Shown in pieces: positions 24,509-32,734 of a stretch of DNA of 64,000 bases. The translations under genes and the position numbers were made by a program. Each line of letters starts with the position of its first letter. The stretch's first letter is position 1. The notes under the pieces were generated by a model. That model saw only the letters and a program-made list of their open reading frames with translations. It did not search any database and was not told the DNA's origin. The DNA comes from Bradyrhizobium ivorense (GTDB lineage: Bacteria > Pseudomonadota > Alphaproteobacteria > Rhizobiales > Xanthobacteraceae): NCBI RefSeq assembly GCF_900696085.1, contig NZ_CAADFC020000008.1, forward strand, positions 124,001 to 188,000, read 5' to 3'.

Positions 24509-26455
24509 TCAAAACCCCAATCTTTGACGAACCCAGCCCTTGCGACCGACCGCGTCGTTGGTGGGACCCGGCCCTTGGGTAAGATCTTTGGCCGCGTTCT
24601 TGAGCGTCGTCGCCACAGCACCATCCGATCCGACGAGATCATTGCTCGGTCCAGGACCTTTCGTGATGTCATGCACGAAGTTTCGGAGGGCCCTCATAAT
24701 CTCGCCGTTGGGACCGATCTCGATGTCGCCGATGGTCACCCTCATGTCGCCTTCCACGGCCGGGCAGGCCGGATGCTTGGCGGACTCGAGAGCGGCCGAA
24801 ATCGCCGCTCTCTGGGCCTCCGGCTCGGACCGCGAAATCGCGCCATCCGAGGGGTGCACCTCCAAGTCGGCGGACACGACGTAACCGTCCTGGCTTGCTT
24901 GGACGTCGGCGACGCTGACGCGGTATTCGATGGCATCGTGTGCCATCCGGAACGAAGTACCGTCGTCGAAACGATGCGTGGTTTCGAGAGCGAACTGCTT
25001 CGGAAGGTCGTCGACGACGATGGTCGGCTGACCAATGGACTGAGGCACTGGGACGTTCCATCGCAGGCCGACCGGAAACAGATCGGTCTTGAAATCGCCG
25101 ACCTCGATGCGGCCGTCGGTCTTGACGTCGGCCATTACGCCGCCGCACGGCACGGATGCGTCGAGAACGAGCAGAGAATGGCCATTGGTCGCAATGCGGT
25201 TGAGCCGGAGCGTGCCGTCGACATGCTTGCCGGCACTGCCCTTAAGCAAGACGGTCGTGCCCGCGCCGCCGCCGACGGGAAGCGGGTTGGCGTGAACGTG
25301 AACCTTTGCCTCCATGTCCATGTTGAGGTTGACCGCAAGCGCGGCGCCCTGGTTCGGTATCCATCGTGCAGCCACGTTGGACATGACGACACGGGCGGTC
25401 GCCGACGTGGGGTCCCTCAGTTCGACGTAGGACTTTCCGTCGGAAACCAGCTGACCCGTGGTCGCAATCGAGGCGATCGTGGCGGTGCGGTTCGCCTCGG
25501 GCAGCCGCGCGATCTGGTCCGCCATTCCGACGATGGCGGCCCCTCTCAGCATGAGGACGAGATCGTGCTTCTGCTCCAGACCTTCGACTTCGTTGCCGAT
25601 CTTCGTCCGCAACGCGGCGACTTTGGCCGGCAGATCGGCTTGCGGAACGGTCGGCTTGGCGGGCGCGACTTCACCCGGCGCAGTCCGCGTCCCCATCAGC
25701 CAGACGCCGGACTTGACGAAGAGCGGCATCGAGAACGCGAAGTTCTGCCGCACGGTTTGGCCGGGCAGAGAGCTTTTGAGCGTCACCGAACCCGCGCTCG
25801 TAGGAACGGTGCTGACGTTGTTGAACCCAGTGTCGAACGCCAATCCGTTCTCCATCGGGATTTCCACGACGAGGTGACGGTCGAGCGCAAGCATGAGACC
25901 GGACGCGATGACTTCTCCGACCATGCGCCGTCCCGGCAGATCCATAAAGCCCCAGTCGAGCCGCGGCTCCGCGTTCGCGATTGAGATCGCAAACTCGGCG
26001 ACGGTCTGCGCACTCGCAGCCGCCCGCTGGACCAGCCTCGTGCCTCGGAAGGCGAGGTCGCCCTCTACATGCATCTTGACGGCGGCGCCGTGGCTCGGGC
26101 TCGCCACGCGGATATCCATCGCGGCTCCGGCGAGACCGATGCCCGGCTTGATCCGGATCTCTTCGATCGTCGCCGCGATGCCTCCGACCTTCTCCGCAGG
26201 CACGTGGACCGTCGCGCCGACCAGTTGCTGCAATGCACCGTTCAGCGCCTTGTTGGAAAGGAATGCCGCGGCATCCGCAGCCTGAGGACGCCGCCCGTTC
26301 GCAAGAGCCTCGTCCATGAGCGCCAGCGCGGTCCACTCGGCTCCCAGCCGTTCTCGCATCACGAAGTCGTGCTTGTAGGTCAGCCAACTCGCGGACGTGG
26401 CGACGCCGATAGCTGCCGCAAGACCAACCGATGAGACCAGCGTAAGCTTTTTCAT
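24509..26455 (-). CDS. Large exported or membrane-anchored hypothetical protein with C-terminal repeat
   Basis: A 648-aa protein with an N-terminal export or anchor helix (MKKLTLVSSVGLAAAIGVA, then TSASWLTYKHD) and a long beta-rich body with an overall regular pattern of short strands. Near the C-terminus two repeats occur: KGPGPSNDLVGSDG and QGPGPTNDAVGRKG, separated by TTLKNAAKDLT. The start at 26455 is preceded by GAGGAA at 8 nt. No domain recognised; a lipid- or ligand-binding periplasmic role is possible but only a guess. Confidence 0.6.
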   Translation of the reverse strand: MKKLTLVSSVGLAAAIGVATSASWLTYKHDFVMRERLGAEWTALALMDEALANGRRPQAADAAAFLSNKALNGALQQLVGATVHVPAEKVGGIAATIEEIRIKPGIGLAGAAMDIRVASPSHGAAVKMHVEGDLAFRGTRLVQRAAASAQTVAEFAISIANAEPRLDWGFMDLPGRRMVGEVIASGLMLALDRHLVVEIPMENGLAFDTGFNNVSTVPTSAGSVTLKSSLPGQTVRQNFAFSMPLFVKSGVWLMGTRTAPGEVAPAKPTVPQADLPAKVAALRTKIGNEVEGLEQKHDLVLMLRGAAIVGMADQIARLPEANRTATIASIATTGQLVSDGKSYVELRDPTSATARVVMSNVAARWIPNQGAALAVNLNMDMEAKVHVHANPLPVGGGAGTTVLLKGSAGKHVDGTLRLNRIATNGHSLLVLDASVPCGGVMADVKTDGRIEVGDFKTDLFPVGLRWNVPVPQSIGQPTIVVDDLPKQFALETTHRFDDGTSFRMAHDAIEYRVSVADVQASQDGYVVSADLEVHPSDGAISRSEPEAQRAAISAALESAKHPACPAVEGDMRVTIGDIEIGPNGEIMRALRNFVHDITKGPGPSNDLVGSDGAVATTLKNAAKDLTQGPGPTNDAVGRKGWVRQRLGF

Positions 26456-27296
26456 GTTAGAGCGTTCCTCGCGATAGTCGGCCCGGAGAAAAGGATCTGA
26501 CGCGGGACTTTCCGGGTAGCATGTAGGAGTTGAACTGCAGATGAACAACTACCAGGCGAAGGCCCGCGTCCAGAGGTGTCGCAACACTTTCGCAATTGCC
26601 GCGGAATTGGGTCTAAGGCCGGGCGGGTAACCGCCCTAGCCCACGCGCAGAGCAAAGCTCCGAGCAGAATGACCGCGCAGAACGTTGCATGCGGACGACG
26701 CAGGCGCTTATCGCCAGGCCGCGGCACGCGGTTACGCCGTTGCTACGCTATAGCCGGCGGACGGCGCGACAATGCTCGCTCGTCGAGCTCCGAACCAGCG
26801 ACAGTACTACATTTGGTACGACATGATCGATCGAGAAGCGGCTTAAGTGCTGGCGCTGCTTCCTTTTTTGCGATGTCCGGTCCAATCCATCATGGGACAG
26901 ACTGTGTCGCCAACGGCGTAAAGTGTCTATCGAAGCTCACCGACCGCACCAGTTTCGCACCAAAAACGACGTGAACAAATCACGACGAACGTGATCAACT
27001 TCAAACGAAAATGCAACAAAATCAACGAAGCTGATCGATAGTCTGCCGCTCATAACGGCCTAGTTGCAGGTCTAACTCCAAGAATAAACGTTATTGAAAT
27101 GACCCAAGATAGCCGCGCCATGTACCCTCGCTTCTTGCCGATGCAGAGCGCCGAGCGCTCCTTTTACTGCGCTAGGTGAATTCCAGCGAGGAGGACGTGG
27201 CCGTCCCACACTGTGCGCAAGTGGACTAGCTCACACTTCGCCCATGCAATCTGTGATATTGATTGGCCTTTGGCGCACTTTTGGGGATGGTGTGCA
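26456..27296. other. Long intergenic region, no gene recognised
   Basis: About 840 bp between divergent genes, lower in GC from 26960 on. I see no supported coding frame. An inverted repeat ATCACG-N5-CGTGAT (26979-26995) lies about 300 bp upstream of the DUF2235 gene and could be an operator. Confidence 0.4.
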
Positions 27297-28811
27297 ATGC
27301 CGAAGAATATTGTGATCTTGTCCGACGGCACAGGCCAGGCTGGCGGCATCAATTTCGACGAAGCTCGGACGAATGTTTACAAGCTTTACCGCGCCTGCCG
27401 GGTCGGCCCAGACACGAAGGTCGAACCATCAGAACAGGTCGCCTTCTACGACGCCGGTCTTGGTTCGGCGTCCGACGGCGGCCACTTCAAGATCGGCTGG
27501 ATGCGGTGGCTCTACAACCTCGCCAGTATGGCGACGGGCCTTGGGATCACCCGGAACATAGTCGACTGCTATGCCGCGATTATAGCCCTGTATGAGGAAG
27601 GCGATCGCATATTTCTCGTCGGCTTCAGCCGGGGCGCCTACACGGTCCGATCAGTTGCCGGTGTCATGACCTATTGCGGAGTCCCGCGCCATATGCCCGA
27701 CGGCTCGCCCGTACGCCGCGACCCAAAGAGCATCCACAGTCTGGCCGAGCACGCCGTCAAGAATGTCTATCAATTCTGCCCATCGTACTCGCGCAAGATT
27801 GTTGGGTATCGCCAATTCCTGCTGGAGACCCGCGACGCTATCGCCGCCCAATTCAGAGAGCAATACGGCAGTACGATCACCGTCGCTGGCGCCGAGCACG
27901 CGAACGTCTTTCCCTACTTCATCGGTGTGTTCGATACCGTCGCGGCCCTCGGCCACAAATATCTGGGCGCGGCGCTCGTGACCTCCGGCATTGCGCTACT
28001 GATCGGGCTTCACTGGCTCGGTGGCTTCCTTCAACCGGTCCTTCCTTGGGCCGGTTGGGTGGCCTGGATTCTGAGTTACCTCGGCGTCGCCACAGCCCTG
28101 ATTGTCTTTCTCATGAACTATTTCAAAATCGCGCCATCCTTGCCCGGCTACGGGTTCTTGAAGCGCCTCCGGACCGTGCATTTCGCGCCGCCGAAGCACA
28201 AATTCTACGACACGACGCTGAATCCCAACGTCGGCTACGCCAAGCACGCGATTTCGATCGACGAGAACCGCGCCGACTTCAAACGTGTCGGCTGGTCGCC
28301 CACGGCCGAGAAGCAGGACGAGCGGGACGCGCACGGCAACCTTTACTTCGAACAGGTCTGGTTTCCGGGCGTGCACGCCGATATCGGCGGCGGCTATCTC
28401 GAGAATGAGGCGCGGCTCTCGGACGTCGCGCTCAACTGGCTTCTCGCCGGAGCTTCGCTCATCCCGGGCGGCCTGAAGCACGACGGCAGTGTCCTACGGC
28501 TGTCACCCGACCCCGCCGGGCCCCAACACAATGAGCAGGCGGGCGGCTTCCTCAAGGCCGGGGTTCGCGATCTTCCCATTGATCCGGAGTCTGGGGAGTC
28601 GAGATCACCGGTGCACAAATCGGTCTATCGGCGCTTCGAGGCAGGATCGGTTCTCCTCTACGACCGCATCGCGGCCTATCGGCCGGACAACTTGAGGGTT
28701 CACGTTGACTTCAAGCACTATTTCGATGGCAGCGCGGCGCAGCTGCCCCGATGCGTCGCCGATGACATTGAACAAAAGTGGGAAAATGCCGGCTGTATTG
28801 GGCGGCTCTGA
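27297..28811 (+). CDS. DUF2235 (Tle1-like phospholipase/hydrolase) membrane protein
   Basis: A 504-aa alpha/beta hydrolase-like protein. MPKNIVILSDGTGQ opens the domain; the nucleophile elbow is GFSRGAYTVRSVAG; the late FPGVHADIGGGY block supplies the catalytic Asp/His region. Two hydrophobic spans near residues 223-245 and 255-275 (GIALLIGLHWLGG, WILSYLGVATALIVFLMNYF) sit in the middle and would anchor it to the membrane. DUF2235 includes type VI phospholipase effectors, but no secretion partners are visible here, so it may act in the producing cell. The ATG at 27297 is the first in the conserved region. Confidence 0.85.
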   Translation: MPKNIVILSDGTGQAGGINFDEARTNVYKLYRACRVGPDTKVEPSEQVAFYDAGLGSASDGGHFKIGWMRWLYNLASMATGLGITRNIVDCYAAIIALYEEGDRIFLVGFSRGAYTVRSVAGVMTYCGVPRHMPDGSPVRRDPKSIHSLAEHAVKNVYQFCPSYSRKIVGYRQFLLETRDAIAAQFREQYGSTITVAGAEHANVFPYFIGVFDTVAALGHKYLGAALVTSGIALLIGLHWLGGFLQPVLPWAGWVAWILSYLGVATALIVFLMNYFKIAPSLPGYGFLKRLRTVHFAPPKHKFYDTTLNPNVGYAKHAISIDENRADFKRVGWSPTAEKQDERDAHGNLYFEQVWFPGVHADIGGGYLENEARLSDVALNWLLAGASLIPGGLKHDGSVLRLSPDPAGPQHNEQAGGFLKAGVRDLPIDPESGESRSPVHKSVYRRFEAGSVLLYDRIAAYRPDNLRVHVDFKHYFDGSAAQLPRCVADDIEQKWENAGCIGRL

Positions 28812-28924
28812 ACCAGATAGGGCATTGAAAAGCGGTTCTGGCTGGCGGCCTTCGAGTCGGGTTCGCCGCCGCCGAGGCGAGCAAAGGAGATCACAATACC
28901 GAGAGTGGACTCGCCAACCGACCG

Positions 28925-28978
28925 CCAAAAACACCGTTTGAAAAACCGTTTTAGTTCGGCTCTCTCAAACGGTTTCTC
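28925..28978 (+). terminator. Possible terminator-like inverted repeats after DUF2235 gene
   Basis: ACCGTTT and AAACGGT arms with T-rich flanks follow the DUF2235 gene by about 110 bp. The stem is short and there are three overlapping copies of the arm, so it may be a repeat rather than a terminator. Confidence 0.3.
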
Positions 28979-28999
28979 ACGCTAAGGTCTTGATTTATA

Positions 29000-29043
29000 T
29001 GGTGGGCGCACCAAGGCTCGAACCTGGGACCGCTGATTAAGAA
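29000..29043 (-). other. 3' fragment of tRNA-Lys(CTT), probable attachment-site remnant
   Basis: On the minus strand the sequence runs TCTTAATCAGCGGTCCCAGG, then a TpsiC arm with GTTCGAG, the 3' acceptor strand GTGCGCC and CCA. This is the anticodon loop-to-3' end of a lysine tRNA. Upstream of the loop the sequence diverges, so there is no D-arm or 5' acceptor strand and it cannot fold as a tRNA. Tyrosine integrases use precisely this tRNA half as att core, which leaves such a truncated copy at the distal end of the island. Confidence 0.8.
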
Positions 29044-29071
29044 GCGTATGATTCATTAGGAAAATCAATGA

Positions 29072-30711
29072 CTATTCCGACAAACCGGTCGCCAGATCTG
29101 GATTGAAGTCGCAATGGATTTTTTCTCTGTCGGAATAGCCGCTTCGCCTGCCGGGCACGATGAGCACGGCTTCCATCCTCACTGTTGGAAGGAGAGCGGA
29201 AGCGGCCCCGGATCGCCCCCGATGCTGCGAACCGGCCGCGGACGATCTTATTGCACCCCGTTCAATCGGAGACGGCATATCGCCCGCGGCGATCGGCAGG
29301 CTGAACGCAAATCTTGCGCCACCCAAGGTCGAACTATTGTCGGCACCGATATGACCACCGTGCGCCTCGATGATCGATTGGGTGATCTGCAAACCAAGGC
29401 CCATGCCGGTCTCCTTGGTCGTGAAGAAGCCATCGAACAAATGCGGCAAGTGGTCGGCATCGATGCCTGGCCCGCTATCTTCGACTACGCAGCAAACGGT
29501 CTCGGCGTCGATCTTCTGCACCCGGACCGCGATGCTCTTCTCCGCAAGCCCCGCCTTGGTCAGGGCCTGCGCGGCATTGATCACGAGATTGACGACCACC
29601 TTGTTGAAGCTGAGTGCGATCGCCGACGATGATCGGAAGATCGGCCGCCACTTCGAGGGAGATCGACACGTTTCGTATCTGAAGCTCGTGCTGAACGAAC
29701 GCGATCGATTCCTTTAAGATATCAGCGAGCTTGATCTCCGAATGTGTCGTTGAACCCGACTCGCCATGGTCCGGATACCGTCAACGATTCCAACTGCGCG
29801 CCTCGCATCGTCAACTACGCGCATCAGCAAACCCTCTACCTTCGTCAAATTCGGCTCGTCACGCTTCAGCCAGCGCAGCCCCGTTTCCCCGTTTGTGATG
29901 ATCGAGGCCAGCGGCTGATTGACTTCATGCGCAATGGGACGCGATTGGCGTACTCCAGACCGACCTCAACCCATGCTTCAGCACATGTGGGCGGCACGGA
30001 GCTTCTAACCACCGCGGGTCGGACGCGATATCTTCCGCGATGATCTGGCTCTTCTTGCTAATCGACCGCCCTCGCGGTGAGTCATCGAAAGCCAGCGAGA
30101 GACCTTCGATCGATTCGGTATAGCTCGCAGGAAGGGACGGAGCGACGCCGAACTCAAACGCCTTGCTGCGATCATCGATCGGATATATGCCGCAGTAACA
30201 ATCTGGCACTGACTCCTCAAAAAGCTTGCATAGTTCCGCGAGAACATCGCGCAGACGCTGCCCCGAAGCGATCAACTCCAGGACACGCTTCTCGCCTGCA
30301 AGGTGACTCTCCGCCCGTTTCAGATGCTCAATCGCCTGTGCGAGATCTCCGTAGAGATAGGTATTCTCAAGAGAGACGGCGGCTTGCGAAGCCAGTAGCT
30401 TCAGTATGGCTGTACGGTCGGGCGTGAACACTCCGGAAGCAAGATTATTCTCGAGATAAAGCACGCGTTCAACCTGGCCTCGTTGACGAGCGGTAGGCAC
30501 AGGACGGACCTCGTCTTGCTCTTGACCACATATCCATCGGCGGAATAGGTCGGGTGACTTGATGGTGCGCGTTGACCTCAAGATCCGGGCTTGGGCCGAG
30601 CATCTCGAAGAGGGCGCCGGGGCTCTCCCGTCGCCGGCATTTAAGGCTCCGGTAGTCCGGGGACGCCCGATCGAGATATGCGGCGCAGCCGCGAGATCGA
30701 AGAGCGCCCAT
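29072..30711 (-). pseudogene. Decayed GAF-domain sensor histidine kinase
   Basis: Pieces of one kinase lie in different frames. At 29925-30581 is a GAF-like part (VLYLENNLASGVFTPDRTAI, LLASQAAVSLENTYLYGDL). At 29072-29669 is the ATPase domain with the N box (NLVINAAQAL), G1 (DSGPGID), F box (FFTTKETGMGLGL) and G2 (LGGARFAF). Frameshifts separate them, another splits the GAF N-terminus around 30480, and the histidine-box region between is scrambled. It resembles the C-terminal third of the large kinase/ATPase/histidine-kinase proteins of Bradyrhizobium. Confidence 0.75.
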
Positions 30712-30893
30712 GCGCGCGTGGAAAAGCCTGGGTCAAAGCTACGGAGATGATGCCAATTTCACGTTTGAGATCGACATGGCGGGACGGGCTGATTACGATT
30801 AGCTTGGTTGCAGCACCGCGCTGACGCTCAATGGAGTTGAGCGTACCTGCTTCGGGCATGGCTTCCGCGCGCTTGCTGATTTTGACGGACCAC

Positions 30894-32198
30894 ATGCCCG
30901 TTCTGAGTGACCCTATTATCACCGAGTTGCTTGGGAGCATTGAAGCCAACCGGCTCATGCTTCTTTGTGGCGCCGGGCTGTCAATGCCGTCGCCGAGCAA
31001 CCTTCTACCCGCCTGGAGGGTGGCCGAGCTGTGCTACGAAAAGAGGCGTGATATCGAGGTTCTGCCGGAAGCGCTCCGCTATGACCTTGACGCCTTGGCC
31101 GGTCATTTCCACGCGGCCGGTCATTTCAAGGATCAATTCTTGGGCCTTATTCCCTGGGCCGAGTTGCTGGGCGCGCCCAATGCCGGGCATGCTGCCGTGT
31201 CCGATCTGCTGGTCGCGCGCGCGGCGCACTCGACACTGTCGGCGAACTTCGACCCGTTGATCGAAATCTGGGCCAAGACCCGGAAAATCGATCTGCGCGG
31301 CGCGTTGGATGGCGCGCAGGCCACCGAATTCAGTGCCGCGACCAACCCCCTGCTCAAGTTTCATGGCTGCCTCGACCGAGACAGGGATGGGACGCTGTGG
31401 ACGCAGCACCAACTCGGCGAGGCGAACGTCCAGCAGCGCATCGAGAGCATCAAGCACTGGCTTTCCATCAATTTGCCCGGCAAGGACCTGCTCATTGTGG
31501 GCTTCTGGACTGACTGGGGATATTTCAATGATGTCCTAGCCGATGCCATCGCTGTCGGCGGCATTGGGCGCGTGCTGGTCATCGATCCCGATTCGGCAGA
31601 GGGCCTTCAACGGAAGGCGCCGGGTCTTTGGGGCCATCTCACCGCCGGCACGCAGTTTTCTCATATTGCCGGCTCGGGCGACGAGGCGCTCGATCAATTG
31701 CGAACGGCCTTTTCAAAAGTGTGGGCTCGCCGGTTCTTTAGGCTTGCCCAAGCCATGGCGCCCGCGATTCCTGCTCCGGACCCGTCTGGCTGGCTGGGTG
31801 ATGAGCTCTACGATTTACGCAGGGACGCCGAAGGCGTTCCATACAACCGGGCAGCCAGGCAGAAGGGTCCGGCCCCTGAAGCCGCCCAAGCCGCCCTGGC
31901 TCATCTACTTTTGACACAGGCGAACGCGACACGGGAGGGGGCCTGGTATAGGCTTAACAACCAAACGATCCGGGTGGTCCAAGGTGGAGGCCAATCGCTG
32001 TCGACCGTGCGGGAGCGATACGACGAACCAACGTCGCTCGCATCGCCCGATTATGTGATTTGTGCAGGCGCAGTCGATCTCAGCTTGCCTGCCAAGATCA
32101 TCCCGGGGGGCGCAGGCGCGAGCGTGGTCCGTCCAACCAAAGGCGGAAGCGCAAAATGGCTTACACTTGAACAGGCCCGGGTGGAACTTGGAATATGA
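30894..32198 (+). CDS. SIR2-domain NADase effector (LmuA of Lamassu-Sir2 type)
   Basis: About 434 aa. The SIR2 fold shows the NAD-binding LLCGAGLSMPSPSNLLPAW (Gly26-Ala-Gly28), the TLSANFDPLIE motif with Asn118, and the catalytic-type His157 in LLKFHGCLD. Such SIR2 effectors deplete NAD+ when triggered. It is the first gene of a three-gene operon with ATGA overlaps. I place the start at the ATG at 30894, just before the SIR2 domain; ATGs at 30831 and 30858 are possible. The C-terminal 200 residues probably contact the ATPase. Confidence 0.8.
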   Translation: MPVLSDPIITELLGSIEANRLMLLCGAGLSMPSPSNLLPAWRVAELCYEKRRDIEVLPEALRYDLDALAGHFHAAGHFKDQFLGLIPWAELLGAPNAGHAAVSDLLVARAAHSTLSANFDPLIEIWAKTRKIDLRGALDGAQATEFSAATNPLLKFHGCLDRDRDGTLWTQHQLGEANVQQRIESIKHWLSINLPGKDLLIVGFWTDWGYFNDVLADAIAVGGIGRVLVIDPDSAEGLQRKAPGLWGHLTAGTQFSHIAGSGDEALDQLRTAFSKVWARRFFRLAQAMAPAIPAPDPSGWLGDELYDLRRDAEGVPYNRAARQKGPAPEAAQAALAHLLLTQANATREGAWYRLNNQTIRVVQGGGQSLSTVRERYDEPTSLASPDYVICAGAVDLSLPAKIIPGGAGASVVRPTKGGSAKWLTLEQARVELGI

Positions 32199-32734
32199 CA
32201 GACCTGCTTTCGACGCTCCAGTTGGTTCTCAAAGACGGCGGATATCAATGCTGGCTGATGCCAGTGGAGCGCCGCGCCGGCGTGACGTTTGAAGACGATA
32301 CCTTGATGGGATTTGGCTATGTCTTCGAGGATCCGCAATCTCTGATCGAACAGTGGCGGGCGCAGGAGGCAGCTACCTTGAACCGCTATGCGTCCCGCTT
32401 CCGCGCGGCGAACGAGAAAGCTTGGAACATCTACTCGATTTTCCTTTGTGCGACCGCGGCCGAAGAGGAGCAGGCGCGAGTCATTCGGCAGATTGAAGAA
32501 GACCTCGACCGGACGCGCAAGATCGCTGCATGTGGCGTAGGGACCGTCGACGAAGTCGTGACGGCGCTATTGCCCATCATGCCCCTTCAATACCGCCCCA
32601 CACTTGAACAGGAAGATTACGCCGCCCGCTTGCGCCGCCGGATCGCAGACTTCGCGCCGGACGCGGCCGAAGCCGCTCTGAATGAAGACGTGCCGCCAGC
32701 GGACGTCATCGCGCTGCTAGGGACGAAATCATGA
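32195..32734 (+). CDS. Small accessory subunit (LmuC-like/ABC-3C middle component)
   Basis: A 179-aa helical protein overlapping both neighbours by ATGA. Features: LQLVLKDGGYQCWLMP, DDTLMGFGYVFEDPQSLIEQW and a charged EEEQARVIRQIEEDLDRTRKI helix. Size and position between effector and SMC-like ATPase match LmuC of Lamassu or the middle component of ABC-three-component systems. No catalytic motif. Confidence 0.6.
   Translation: MTDLLSTLQLVLKDGGYQCWLMPVERRAGVTFEDDTLMGFGYVFEDPQSLIEQWRAQEAATLNRYASRFRAANEKAWNIYSIFLCATAAEEEQARVIRQIEEDLDRTRKIAACGVGTVDEVVTALLPIMPLQYRPTLEQEDYAARLRRRIADFAPDAAEAALNEDVPPADVIALLGTKS

Noticed and set aside
28981..29060. A complete tRNA gene
   Set aside because: Only the anticodon loop to CCA end is present; D arm and 5' acceptor strand are missing.
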